Positions 1 through 10,567 of a DNA stretch of 24,031 bases are shown piece by piece; the stretch's first letter is position 1; the number at the start of each line of letters is the position of its first letter. The notes beneath the pieces were generated by a model. That model saw only the letters and a program-made list of their open reading frames with translations, was not told the DNA's origin and ran no database searches. Origin of the DNA: Acanthaster planci. Lineage: Eukaryota; Echinodermata; Asteroidea; Valvatida; Acanthasteridae. The stretch is taken from assembly GCF_001949145.1 (NCBI RefSeq), contig NW_019091622.1:1-24031 (forward strand), given 5' to 3'. A program made the translations under genes and the position numbers.

Positions 1-2
1 AA

Positions 3-872
3 AATAGTCTACAGAAACAATCTGTCAAATATGAAGATCTTAAAACAGCCAAAACATATTTAAACAAAGGGAAGTATCTTTTCTCATTTGACCTCAAAAG
101 CGGTTATCATCACGTTGATATCTACAAAGAACACACAGAATACCTAGGCTTTTCTTGGAATGGTCAGTACTTCAAGTTTACTGTGCTGCCGTTCGGCCTT
201 ACATCCGTGTCCTATATATTTTCAAAAGTCATGCGCTGTCTTGTGAAAAAAATGGAGGAGTGAAGGTAAAGCAATTGTTGTGTATCTAGATGATGGATTG
301 GGTATCGCCGACAATTTGGAGGAAGTACTAAAAAACGCTAATGAAATTCAGGGCGATCTACACAAAGCTGGATTCATTGTGAACGAAGAAAAGTCGCAAT
401 GGGAACCAAAGTTGTCTTGCCAATGGTTAGGTTTCATATAAGACACTGAAAATGGTATAATCCTCCAACTCCCAAGAAAAATTCTACGAATCATAGATAC
501 AAGCAATGAATTGGAGAATTCCAAAAAGGCGTATGTCAAGCTAATTGCGAGTCTTGTAGGACACATTATAGCAATGGCACCTGCATTGGGAGATGTTACA
601 AGATTCATGACCAGGTCTATGCTGAAGGATATTCCGGCAGCCCCCTCCTGGCACAGTTACATTTCTTTGTCGGTTGATAGCATGAATGAATTGTCATTCT
701 AGAAAAATATAAACTGTGTAAGACCAGTTGCAATGGCTCTTGATACTTTATACCATGAAGTTGTCTTTTCAGATGCAAGCGACATAGCTGGAGCAGACTA
801 TGTAGTAGGTGCAGGAGATATCGTAGCAAGAGGAGCTTGGAATTGTGCAGAAAAACAGAAAAGTAGTACATG
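3..872 (+). pseudogene. DIRS-like retroelement reverse transcriptase and start of RNase H (decayed)
   Basis: The frame starting at base 3 gives an RT fingers/palm region with FDLKSGYHH, the YFKFTVLPFGL block, and then, after a one-base slip in the A-run near 246-252, the catalytic YLDDG block near 282-296. The stretch LHKAGFIVNEEKSQW and QWLGFI follows, then an RNase H start with FSDASD near 768. The YLDDG form and the downstream WGPHDVDRF block (next fragment) are what I associate with tyrosine-recombinase (DIRS-type) retroelements rather than Gypsy. Two in-frame stops (near 438 and 700) and the frameshift make it a pseudogene. The N-terminus lies outside the window. The RNase H is broken at 872 by an insertion and resumes at 2400. 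Superfamily assignment is from motif recognition only. Confidence 0.8.
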
Positions 873-2394
873 TGTAACCTGGAAATTTGCCTCGTTAACT
901 TAATACATAAGACTTTGGGAAAGTGACAAGATCTGAAGACACCTGGTTCAAGAAGACTGGGTCGCGATTTATTTGGAAGGTCAGGACACCAAAAAAAGAG
1001 AGAATTTGACAGTTGGCCAATGAACTTTAACTGGGATCCATCCTGTAACCGATACTAGCCATACAAAGAAAAAAAATAGTTCTCTTTTGTGGTCTGAGGA
1101 AGATAATAAATGAAACTGTACGTGATTAAAAGGAAAAAAGGGAAAAAATGGAAATGTGATAACAACCCAACACGGTGTCACAAGTGGTTTACTCGAGTGA
1201 CCAATCAGGCACAAACCTATAAATCAAAACAAAAAGAAATAAGGAAAATTAAATACATGTACACAGTAATTAAATGTGGAGGATGTGGAATAAAATGAAG
1301 TACCGGTACATATCAAGTCATCTATAAAGAACAAAAGACAAGATCTCCTCCCAAAAAATGAGTGTTCCAAATTAAACTGGCCATCACGCACCTAAAGCAT
1401 CACCTCAGTACTGAATACATGTACACGAATACCAACTTTAAAGTACCTGAATCATACACAATGTAAAACATTTTATAAGGTAGTCATCCGGTCTAAGGCC
1501 ACATGGTCACTGACCAGACAGTGGAATAAATCCTCTTATCCTGACACACTGTCATGAATATTCATAAGTAGCCAGCTTCAGCCAGAACTGTTTATTGGTA
1601 AAGTAGACTGGCCAAGGAACCTCTGTCCTCACTAACTACATGTACACGAACATGCATGTACCTCACACATGGCCAATGGTTATAAACTACACTGCAGACT
1701 GTGTGAGTCTAATCCTTTGTTCTGCACCACATGGTCTAAAAATGGATTCCCTCACAGCTTTTACACGTTAAAAATGCAGTGAGTTAACTTGAAATTCCCA
1801 AATTTTAGAGGATCACTCTACATCTTAATTTAGTATCACAGTGCTAGGAATTCTAGTTAAGGAACACTTATAAGAGCAGAGATAAATTTATGGACAGTAT
1901 GGAGGATCATCTAATGGTGGGCTCTGAACATGACTTTCTTTATACAAGATTAACCAAAATCACATTCGAATTACATTTTAGTCTGAATGACGAAGTAAAA
2001 ACTTCCAATGGTGTTTTCAAGAAACTTCCATGCTCACAACCTTCCTTGCATCAGAAACTTCAAAAAGAAACTTTGCCAAAATTACAACTTAACTAGTTTG
2101 ACACTAAAACTACTGACTTACAATACAAATAGCAAATTACGGCAAAACTCACCCCAACTGCAACTGGTGACAAGCAGAAATGTGCAAATGTGGGAAGGCT
2201 GAAAAGAGCTCAGCTGTGCGTGGTAAAGCTCACTCTTCAGTAGTACGCACCAGTCTGAACAATTAACTGCAGGAGGCTCGATAAGCAATGCTAAACTATA
2301 AGGTGATATGGGGTACCAGACAAGTTGTTGACTAAAATAAGGAAGCTTGTAAAAGAAAAGGTGTTATAAAAAAACATTAAAATCTCCCTTCCCC
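873..2394. mobile_element. 1,522-bp unidentified insertion in the DIRS RNase H, flanked by ACATG repeats
   Basis: The RNase H coding frame reads up to AAAAGTAGTACATG (868-872 ACATG) and resumes at ACATGGAAGGAACTC (2395-2399 ACATG). Dropping one copy of ACATG and everything between gives an uninterrupted frame KSSTWKELKAVE, so the boundaries are exact and the 5-bp direct repeat looks like a target-site duplication. The insert begins TGTAACCTGG and ends CTCCCTTCCCC, with no terminal inverted repeat and no LTR-style CA end in this orientation. Its reading frames are short and unrecognised. It is AT-rich with several ACATGTAC motifs. A 5-bp duplication fits an LTR-derived piece or an unclassified DNA transposon; I cannot decide which. 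Confidence 0.75.
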
Positions 2395-3030
2395 ACATGG
2401 AAGGAACTCAAAGCAGTGGAAATAGTGCTTAAAAGCTTCAGAAGTGCCCTGGCAGGCAAAAAGATAAAAGGGTTGTTAAAATTGTGGAAGTAGGAAATGG
2501 TAAACCAGAGTTACACGATATAGCCAAAGCAATCTATTCTACTCTTATAGAAAATAATATCTCTATGAATAATGATGGGATTCCATGCTTAGAAAACGAA
2601 AAAGCAGATGCACTCAGTAGATTAGTTGATTATGATGACTGGTCATTGTCAGATATACACTTCTCGAACTTCGAAAGATTATGGGGTCCTCATGACGTTG
2701 ATAGATTTGTCAGATTCCAAAATAATAAGCTGTCAAGATTCAATTCAAGGTTTTGGAACCTGAGATCTGAAAAAGTAGACGCTTTTTCTCGATTGTGGAT
2801 GGGTGAAAACAACTGGATAGTTCCACTGATATCCCTTATGTCCAACACTATACTGCATTTAAGAGTTAGCAAGGCAGAAGGAACTCTATTCCGGAATGAA
2901 CCTCGGCGCCTTTTTGGCCTCTCTTGACAAACAACCAAGGAAGATTTGTGCCACATGTAAAAGACTGTATCAAATTCTCCACAGCACATGACTCATTTGT
3001 TTGCCGGTAAAGTGGTCGTCCACTCTTCGC
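2395..3030 (+). pseudogene. DIRS-like element: end of RNase H and downstream linker (decayed)
   Basis: This continues the protein of 3-872. ELKAVEIVLKSF is the RNase H helix region; a small deletion with frameshift follows near 2470. Then come GKPELHDIAKAIYS, the NEKADALSRL block typical of the RNase H end, and WGPHDVDRF..FQNNKLSRFNSRFWN with DAFSRLW and ENNWIVP. This last block is conserved after the RNase H in DIRS-type polyproteins. From 2900 a +1 slip gives APFWPLLTNNQGRFVPHVKD. Several frameshifts make it nonfunctional. It would have been one polyprotein with the upstream RT. Confidence 0.75.
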
Positions 3031-3361
3031 AGGAAGATATCCAAAGTTTAATATGTTAGCTCTAAGGTTAGCATTTATCTAGGTCAGAGATTTGCCTATG
3101 GAATGATGCAAGACTGCATATAAAAAAAAACTGGTCTATAAAATTGTATACATGTATAACTCCTTCCTAAAAAAACGGTATTCAGATCTACGTAACAGTC
3201 AGCTGTACCAACGGTTTTTACCATTTTGTTAGATGTGCATAGTAGACAACGTCAGATAGAGCCTACCAATAATATGTGAGTTTCGGATCCCCTTAATATA
3301 AATAATACTACTATTTGATAAAGAAGGTTCTAGATTCATAAATAATGCGTGTACTTCTATG
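3031..3361. other. Decayed spacer, no gene seen
   Basis: AT-rich sequence with stops in all frames, lying between the RNase H remnant and the minisatellite. A short KVVVHSSQ-like stretch near 3007-3030 suggests the first part is still decayed DIRS coding sequence; nothing further is recognisable. Confidence 0.5.
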
Positions 3362-3775
3362 CTAACTGGGCTGCAGATCAAGAGCCTAATAATATTGCAT
3401 GCTCCTGTTGAGCCTTGATAGTACTCGGATGTTAACCAGGCTTTAGAGCCTTGATAATACCAGGATGTCAACCAGGCTGCAGAGCCTTGATAATACTAGG
3501 ATGTTACCAGGCTATAAAGCCTTGGTGACACTTGAATGTTAACCAGACTGTAGAGCCTTGATAATACTAGGATGTTAACCAGGCTGTAGAGCCTTGATAA
3601 TACTAGGATGTTAACCAGGCTGTAGAGCCTTGATAATACTCGGGTGGAAACAGGCTGCAGAGCCTTAACAATACTTGCTGTTAACAGGCCATAAAGCCGG
3701 TTGGTACTTGATGTTAGCCAGCCGTAGAGACTGGTTAATACTTGGCAGCTAATTGACCTGTAGAGTTGCGTTAGA
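3362..3775. repeat. 36-bp tandem repeat (minisatellite), about 11 units
   Basis: The unit GAGCCTTGATAATACTAGG followed by ATGTTAACCAGGCTGTA repeats with a 36-bp period. Units between about 3411 and 3640 are nearly identical; units at both ends (3362-3410 and 3660-3775) are progressively diverged, with GAGCC/AAGCC and GTTAACCAGGC still visible. Because 36 is a multiple of three, long open frames with 12-residue periodicity appear on the minus strand, but these are by-products of the repeat. It lies between the RT/RNase H and recombinase remnants of the DIRS-like element. Confidence 0.9.
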
Positions 3776-3831
3776 TATCCTTCATGGGCAATATTTCCAA
3801 GTGTCAAATCTCCAGTTTTATGTAATAAAAG

Positions 3832-4179
3832 ATGACGCTGGTTTTAAACTTTTTCGTGCAGGGGCTATTGAGGGACGAAGGTAGCCAGATATCAGACCCA
3901 GTGATGCAAGACCTGTTTGAAAAACTGCCTAGAGTGGTTCTGAAAGATAGAGCCAATTCGACAACTGCTAAGTACGTGCAAAGTTTCAGAGATGGGCAAC
4001 TTGGGCCAAAGCCAGAGACCAGCCAGTGCCAATAATGCCAGCATCCCCACAACATGTCGCACTATACCTACTGAGCCTGATGCAGTCTTCAGACGCGCCA
4101 TCTCAAATAACCACAGCCTTCTACAGCATAGCACATCGAGTCTCTTTGCTGACACCACCGACAGATCATTCTATCCTAT
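3832..4179 (+). pseudogene. Tyrosine recombinase N-terminal (core-binding) domain, DIRS-type, truncated
   Basis: Two frames joined by a one-base slip near 3988 give a helical SAM-like DNA-binding domain: KDRANSTTAKYVQSF, then WATWAKARDQPV, PASPQHVALYL, and an AHRVSLLTPPTDHS end. This pattern (R.NSTT..Y...F..W..WA, then P..P..VALYL) is the N-terminal arm of tyrosine recombinases found in DIRS-type elements and related integrase genes. The catalytic domain (R..H-R-Y residues) is absent because the sequence is cut at about 4180 by the Gypsy LTR. It is on the same strand as the RT, in the order expected for one DIRS-like element. A T-rich run ending in CAG at 3861 resembles a splice acceptor but is probably chance. 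Confidence 0.65.
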
Positions 4180-4788
4180 TGTATGAATGTACTTTAACTA
4201 GGCGTGGGTCTGGGAGTGCCAGAGAGGTCTTTGCCAGTCTGGCCATACCCATTCTTTCTTTATATAGTCTCTTTGTTGCTTTTGCAGTTTAACTAGGCTT
4301 GGGTCTGGGAGTGCCAGAGTGGTCTTTGCCACTCTAGCCAAACCCATTCTTTCTTTATATAGTCTCTTTGTTGCTTTTGTAGTTTAACTAGGCGTGGGTC
4401 TGGGAGTGCCAGAGTGGTCTTTGCCAGTCTGGCCAGACCCATTCTTTCTTTTGTTCCTATTTGCCTCCAGCTACTGCAAAAGAATGTTCTTTGTTACAGT
4501 TTCCTTACTTAAGTTGGAGTCTGCAGGAATGAGTGAGGCATTTCTGTGCCAACTGTGACTGGAGACACACCCTGCTGAACGGCTTGCTACCAATCATGTA
4601 TAAGTTGTAAGTTATATTTGAATAAGTTTGTTGGAAGCTGTCTAGTTTATCCCTTAATTTGGTTTGGCACCCTGGATGTCCCTTTGCTTTGCCTGGGCCA
4701 TTTCTGTCAGAAAAATTTCTGCAAATAAAAATGTGAAACCAGAAAGCAATTTTGCTTGTGATTATTTATGTACTGGTGTCCCGTTACA
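4180..4788 (+). mobile_element. 5' LTR of Gypsy element 1
   Basis: The recombinase frame stops making sense at TGTATGAATG (4180). From there to GTTACA (4788) the sequence has LTR traits: TG...CA ends, tandem repeats in the U3 part, a polyadenylation signal AATAAA at 4724-4729, and a primer-binding-like TGG at 4796 just beyond the end, followed by a gag gene. No second copy lies in the window, so the start is inferred from the break in recombinase homology and could be off by tens of bases. Confidence 0.55.
4196..4455. repeat. 95-bp tandem repeat, about 2.7 copies, inside the LTR
   Basis: Copies start at AACTAGG at 4196, 4291 and 4386. Each contains GGGTCTGG...CCAGACCC-type inverted arms (best preserved in the third copy, 4396-4440) followed by CATTCTTTCTTTATATAG. 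Tandem U3 repeats are common as enhancers in LTRs. The arms could fold into an imperfect hairpin of about 45 bases per copy. Confidence 0.9.
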
Positions 4789-4795
4789 TATTATT

Positions 4796-4813
4796 TGGCG
4801 GCAGCGATTGGAT
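4796..4813 (+). promoter_or_regulatory. Primer-binding site of Gypsy element 1
   Basis: TGGCGGCAGCGATTGGAT starts eight bases after the LTR end, and begins with the TGG that pairs with the CCA end of a tRNA. I cannot name the tRNA from sequence alone. It precedes the gag start by 91 bases. Confidence 0.5.
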
Positions 4814-4886
4814 TTAGTTGGATTACCAGTACATTTAAAACAGTTTGTTAGTTTGCTTTTTGGATTTTTCTTTTTGTTCTTTTAAA

Positions 4887-5725
4887 ATGGATGTTGTTGA
4901 CCAGTTGGACTGGTCAATACGCATGACAGAGGAAGTGCTTCAAAGGAAAATTGATTCTTTGTCCAGGCAAAGTAGAGCTCGGCCTGTGGAAATTTCTGTC
5001 TCCATTCACATTGCCTCCCCATCAGGTTGAGCTCAAGGGGTGCCCAGTGGTGCCCATTTAAATTTTTGCCCATTTCAAGTTCAATTTTTAGCTGTTTGGT
5101 TGCAAGGGGCTGCCCTTCAAGTGTATACTGACTTTGCAGACGAGATGAAATGTGATTTTAAGGTAGTAGTGTCTGCTTTGATAGAGAGGTTTTTGTCTCG
5201 TGATCAGACTAGTTTGTATAGGGCTAAATTAAATGTAAGATGTCATAGGAAAGGTGAAACATTACCCGAGTTGGCAAGGAATATCTGCGGGTTAGTAGCA
5301 AGAGCATACCCTGTCTCGGTTGATATGAAAGAAGAGATGGGTAAAAAATTACTTTATCGAAGCCTTAGACTTACCTGAGATACGTATGCAGGTTAGGCGA
5401 ACTAAACCTAAAACACTGAATATGGCACTCTGTGTAACGCTTGAGGAAGCTTGCTTTCCTTCATGTTGAGCACAATAAGAGCATGTTGACCCACACATGT
5501 CAAGATAACAGTGTAAGTCACAGGCAGCCGGAAGATAAAGATAATTTGAAATCGCAACTTGAGAAATTAGAACAGACAGTTAAGCAATTACAACTTACTG
5601 TAGCAACTAGCTAGGAACAGGAAAGAAAAACCATTGATTTGTTGGAAGTGCAACCAGGAGGGACATAGGAAATTCGAGTGTCCATTTGATGCAACTGAAA
5701 ATGAGATGGATATTCAGGAGAACTA
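4887..5725 (+). pseudogene. gag: Gag of Gypsy element 1 (frameshifted)
   Basis: The ATG at 4887 follows the LTR and primer site. The first frame ends at 5030; the capsid-like part then continues from about 5040 with FLAVWLQGAALQVYTDF, LIERFLSRDQTSLYRAKL and GETLPELARNICGLVARAYP, a pattern seen in Gypsy gag proteins. A slip near 5350 leads to FIEALDLPEIRMQVRRTKP. A CCHC zinc knuckle, CWKCNQEGHRKFEC, is readable near 5638-5680, as expected for RNA binding by nucleocapsid. At least three frameshifts or stops are present, so it is not expressible as one protein. Confidence 0.8.
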
Positions 5726-6083
5726 GATACAGCTGATCAAGGGGCCATTGTTCAGCCACTGGTAGGTCAGGCCCACGATCCTCTCTTTGTTGCAGGAAAG
5801 ATATTTGACACCAATGTCATTTTTTCGCTTGATACAGGATCGTCAGTTACAATTATTCATCCCCATACCTACGAATTATTGCCTTTGAGTTGTCGTCAAA
5901 CATTAATGCCTAGCAAAAAACACAGTACAGGTAGTAATTAAGTTGGGTAAACTAGTTCGGCATCACTTAGTGTATATTGCACCAATAACTCAAGCAGGGA
6001 TATTAGGCCTTGATTTTTTGACACTGCATCAAGGGGTATTGGACTTGCCGGGGAAGAAATTTGGAACTTACAGAGTTCCATAG
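5726..6083 (+). pseudogene. Aspartic protease of Gypsy element 1
   Basis: After the zinc knuckle the sequence reads DPLFVAGKIFDTN, then the active-site block LDTGSSVTIIHP near 5827-5862, and after a slip the ILGLDFL flap/second block near 6000-6020, followed by GVLDLPGKKFGTYRVP and a stop at 6081-6083. DTGS plus ILGLDFL is diagnostic for retropepsins of Gypsy elements. The expected next module, RT, is missing here and appears at 20733, beyond the Polinton. Confidence 0.8.
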
Positions 6084-6143
6084 AAATCTCGGCATCTGTG
6101 ATTTGTTGCAGAATTTCTGTAGCAGAGACCATATATAGAGACA

Positions 6144-9100
6144 TGAGCAACGCAAAACACAGACCTCTACTATCGACCTTTAATCGATTTAAGAAGGCGT
6201 TTTTAGAAGATTTTGTCAAACAATACAACATCCCATTACCGGCACCCAAGCGTAAATTTCACACCAAACCTGAGCTCGTTGAAGCCATACGAATGGACCA
6301 GAAACAATTTAAGTATTTCCCGCGTCAGTCATATCGGCAGCTGTTGAAAACGGTTCAAGTACACAATATTCCTTTTGCACACAAAGACAGATATGTTAAA
6401 CAAGACTTTATTGAAGCGATTAAAGCTTACACTCAGCCCGAGGAAATTGCAGAAGTAGACATTAGAAACGTGAGGCGCTTTCAGAGTAATTACCGCAATT
6501 GGAATTGATACTCCGTTTCTTTGAATACGACCTCGTGCACTTTTTTGATTTTTACTAAATTTTTATCGAGAAGAAAGCGTTGGAGGAGTTAAAAGAAGTT
6601 GGTTCTTACAAATTGCAAACGGCCCTAAAAGTGCAGTTTAGATTGGAAGCCCCCAAAAAAATGACTTTGGTGTATTAACCTTCCCGAACGAAAATAAATT
6701 AGTTGCAAATAAAGCCCACGTGAAAGAGGCACTCGCTGAACAGAGGCAAAAACAGATAGAGGACGTGGAGGCTCATACACAACGAAGGTCGGGGTGGATC
6801 TTTGATAAAGTTGTCGCTTTTTACATCAACGTGGTTAAATACAACCCGGTGGGTGCGACTTACATTCCATTACCTGCGCAATTGGGGCACAAAAAAAGCA
6901 ATCATAAACGTCCAAAATAACGACCAGCAGTGTATTAGATGGGCACTGAGAGCAGCTTTAAAGTTATATTCAAACTACGTCAAAATTCAGTTGGAAACAA
7001 ATCCAAATTACAAAATACATGACGAACGAACCTCGACTTACACAGAAGCAGACGGTCTAAATTTCACAAACATAAGCTTTCCAACACCCATATCTCAGAT
7101 CCAATGTATCGAATCGCAAAACAACTTAGCAATCAACGTGTTTGGTTACGACAAAAAAGACGGTCTTTACATTCTTTACAAAAGTAAGCGCTTAGGTGAA
7201 CCAATCAATTTATTTTATTTTACCCAAGGTGAAAAAAGTCACTATTGTTGGATTAAAACTTTTCTCGGTTGACATGTGATATCAATAAACACGACGGTCA
7301 AAAACACTGCTGCTTTTACTGCATGTCACACTTTCAAACATAAGAAAAGTTAACCGGGCACAAAGAAGATTGCCAAGGGTTAGATGCGGCTCCCTGTAAA
7401 GTCGAATTACCCACCGAAGGTAAAAATATTTTTACAATTTGAAAACTATAAGAACAAACAAAATACACCTTTTGTCATTTACGCTGATTTTGAGTCGGTT
7501 TTAGAAAAATTACCGCCAACAGATACTACCAGGGTCAAAACAAAAGTCCATAAGCCTTGCGGCTACTCATACGCGGTAGTGAGATGCGACGGTAAATGCA
7601 CCGGGCAAAAGACGTAAAGAGGTCAAGACACGGCAATTAATTTTGTACAATCGCTTTCTGAGGAAGCAGATAACATCAACGAAACATTTGAAAACAAAGA
7701 GCTGTTGGTTTGGTCACCTGAGTTACAAAAAATCTACGAAAGTTGTAATCGCTGTTGGATCTGTGAAAAGCTTATCGGCAAGACAAAAGAATCTCAGTGT
7801 CAGTGTCCAATTCAAAATGAACCAAAAATAAAGGACTAAAAAGCTGCTTACAGTTCTGCAAACGGTTTAGAGAATTGCTATGTATGACGTGTACAAAGCC
7901 CATCAACAAATGTAGAAAGGTCAGAGATCACTGTCACGTGACGGGGAAGTACTGAGGCCCCGCGCACGCAAGTTGTAATCTCACGTTAAGAGTTGTTCCG
8001 TATCAAACGCCCAGAGAGGGATTTTATATTAGCGCCGTCTGCGCATATCTGCATCGAAACCGAGGCTGTCTGTGTTGAACTTCGTCGCGCGCACCCGTGG
8101 AGTCCACACAGTACATGTTCAGTTCGTAAGTGTGACGCTACTTCATTTTAAACCACGCCCACTGCACAAGATACAGGACCATCGCAGGTACGTTAGTTCG
8201 CGGTCAATTGTTGTTATTTTTTCTTTTGATTTCACGTGTCGAGTCATCCTGAAAGACTCTTCCACAAAAATTTGCAGCCTGAAGAGTTTGAATTTAACAT
8301 ACCAATATGGATTTTGTGCCTTGACTCCTTATTTTCAATCGTCTGATCGTATTAAGAATTGAAGCTGACACATACAGCCTCGTTTTCAAACACAACTTGG
8401 AGAAATATGATGCGCACTTAATTATGCAAGGCGCTCACAAGTTTAAAGGGGAAGAAATAAAATTAATCGCTTAAAATACCGGGAATTACATTTCCTTTTC
8501 CTTTGGCCAACTCAGGTTCTTAGAATCCTTTCATTTTATGGCGGCTTCGCTAGATCGGTTGGTTAAAAATTGTTCACCCAATGATTTTAACTTACTTCGC
8601 GACAGGTTTCCAAATAACACCGACATGCTTTTAGAAAAGGGAATTTACCCTTACGAATACATAGACTCGTTTAATAAATTTGAAGAATCGTAACTGACTC
8701 CCCAATCGGGTTTTTATAGTTCTCTGAAACAGTCCACCGTGACCGAGAAAGAACATGCCCGTGCAGAAACAGTATGCCAAGCCTTTGGCTGTAAAAACCC
8801 AGGCGACTACCACGACCTATATGTGGAAACAGACGTGTTACTACTAGCAGGTGTTTCTGAGAACTTCCGCAAAGTCTGTAATCAGATCTACGGCCTTGAC
8901 CCAGCTAACTATTACACGTCACCGGGCCTGTCGTGGGACGCGTTGTTAAAGGACACGGGTTTTAAACTGGAACTACTGACAGACATTGGTAAGCACCTGT
9001 TCTTTGATAGGGCAAAAAGAGGTGGTATCTCCAGTGTGGGTGCAAAGAGATATTCAAAGGGAAACAATACGAGTTTCCCTGACAACGACCCAAATCAACC

Positions 9101-10567
9101 AGAGTCTCATATCATGTACCTGGACGCCAACAATTTGTACGGTTGGGCCATGAGTCAATTGTTACCCGTTGGTGAGTTTCAGTGGCTAAAAAACTTAGAC
9201 AAATTTACTTCTGATCTTATTTCTAAACTTCCGCCAAAACGCGTGGTTACATGTTTGAAGTGACTTTAGACAATCCGCAAGACTTGCACGACAAACACAA
9301 CGACTTCCCACTGGCACCCGAAAATATGTTAATTCCCAATAAATGGTTTTCAAGCTACAAACAAAAATTAATTGACAACGGCGAGCTTGTATCACAAGTG
9401 GACAAACTCGTAGCGACTCTAGGCACCAAACAAAAATACTTGGTTCATTACCGAACTTTACAGAAATATTTAGAACTAAATTATAAAAGGTGCATCGCGT
9501 CATGTCGTTTAAGCAATGGCCTTGGATGAAAAGCTACATCGACAAAAACACTGAATTGCGCAAATTGGCCAAGTCTGATTTCGAGGATTTCTTCAAATTG
9601 ATGAATAATTCTGTTTTTGGAAAGACGATGGAGAATGTCAGATATCGTATGGACGGTCATTTATTGAGGGACTTACAAGACGCCGAAAAATACCAGAGGT
9701 TAACTGTTAAACCGAATTACAAATCTACTACGCCATTTAAGGAATGCGACCTTTCCTTTATCGAAATGTATCGCGTAAAGACCAAATTAAACAAGCCTAT
9801 TTATTGCGGCGTAAGCGTGCTCGACCTATCCAAAACTTTAATGTACGATTTCCACTACAACACGTTAAAGGCTGATTTTGGTTCAAATGTCTGTCTCTTG
9901 TACACGGACACTGATTCTCTGTTAGTTCAGATTCAAACCAACGATTTAAACGGCTATTTGAGTAAAAAGCGTAAACTATTTGACTTTAGCAATTACCCGC
10001 CCGATCATCAACTTTACGATTCAAAAAATAAAAAAGTCATAGGCAAAATGAAAGACGAATTTGGTTGCCAAACAATTTCAGAGGCCGTTTGCATACGCCC
10101 AAAAATGTATTCAATCTTAACTACCGATCAAAATTTAAAGAAGGCGAAAGGCGTGACAAAGGTAGCAACTCAAAAACACCTATCGCACGATATGTATAAA
10201 AGCTGCCTATTTAAACAGAAGCAGCATTTCCATAAACAGCAATTATTTAGATCTGACAAACATCAGGTTAGATACAAAGCGCTATATATTATCAAATGGG
10301 GTTGATACGTTGGCTTACGGGCACTATAAATCGAGGATTAGAGGATTTAAAGCAACTGACCTCGAGCAAGCTAAGCAATATGTTAAGCTGAAAACAAAAG
10401 AACAACGCGAATCGTTTATTTATCACTGGGTGTACAACTCAAATTTTAAAGACAAAGAGAAAGCCCTCAATTCAGTTTTTACGCAGTTAAGACTCGGGTG
10501 GTATTTCGGTATCCTCGGGTACGACTTGCAGTTCCTCTTTGACGAAACTCCTGTTTGGCCCGTTTAA
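6144..10567 (+). pseudogene. polB: Polinton family B DNA polymerase (protein-primed type), many frameshifts
   Basis: This would replicate the element. In order: an N-terminal region with repeated short helical motifs (intact 6144-6508); decayed linker to 6800; a block containing ISFPTPISQIQCIE and SHYCWIK; a C2HC finger (CFYC...GHKEDC, 7300-7375); Exo I YADFES (about 7479-7497); a zinc/HNH-like patch with CWIC and DHCHVTGKY (7750-7955); Exo II NLEKYD (about 8393-8412); Exo III LYVETDVLLL (8818-8847); palm motif A YLDANNLYGWAM (9117-9150); motif B NNSVFGKTMEN (9603-9638); motif C YTDTDSLL (9901-9924). The end reads GVDTLAYGHYK near 10330. At least ten frameshifts and an insertion at about 8023-8376 break it, but 9490-10305 is open for 271 codons with motifs B and C intact. 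The stop at 10567 overlaps the convergent integrase; the true end may be earlier. Confidence 0.92.
8023..8376. mobile_element. Unidentified insertion of about 350 bp inside PolB, upstream of Exo II
   Basis: PolB homology runs to LTLRVVPYQTP (ending near 8012) and resumes at VFKHNLEKYD (near 8384), whereas these two blocks normally lie close together. The intervening sequence is richer in CpG (AGCGCCGTCTGCGC, CGTCGCGCGC) and contains an open frame at 8072-8362 with no recognisable content. I found no target-site duplication or inverted ends, so the limits are approximate and the nature is unknown. Confidence 0.5.

Noticed and set aside
3362-3775. Possible CRISPR array
   Set aside because: The 36-bp units are directly adjacent with no unique spacers, and the setting is a eukaryotic transposon graveyard.
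3496-3807. Minus-strand open frame with 12-residue repeats (SRLYSLVNILVL)
   Set aside because: It is a by-product of the 36-bp tandem repeat, whose period is a multiple of three; no start context or other support.
6131-6140. TATATATAG upstream of the PolB start as a promoter
   Set aside because: It is only a few bases from the ATG, too close for a usual TATA box unless transcription starts inside the gene.
8072-8362. Functional gene within PolB (96 codons)
   Set aside because: No recognisable domain or conserved block; it lies in an insertion of uncertain origin.
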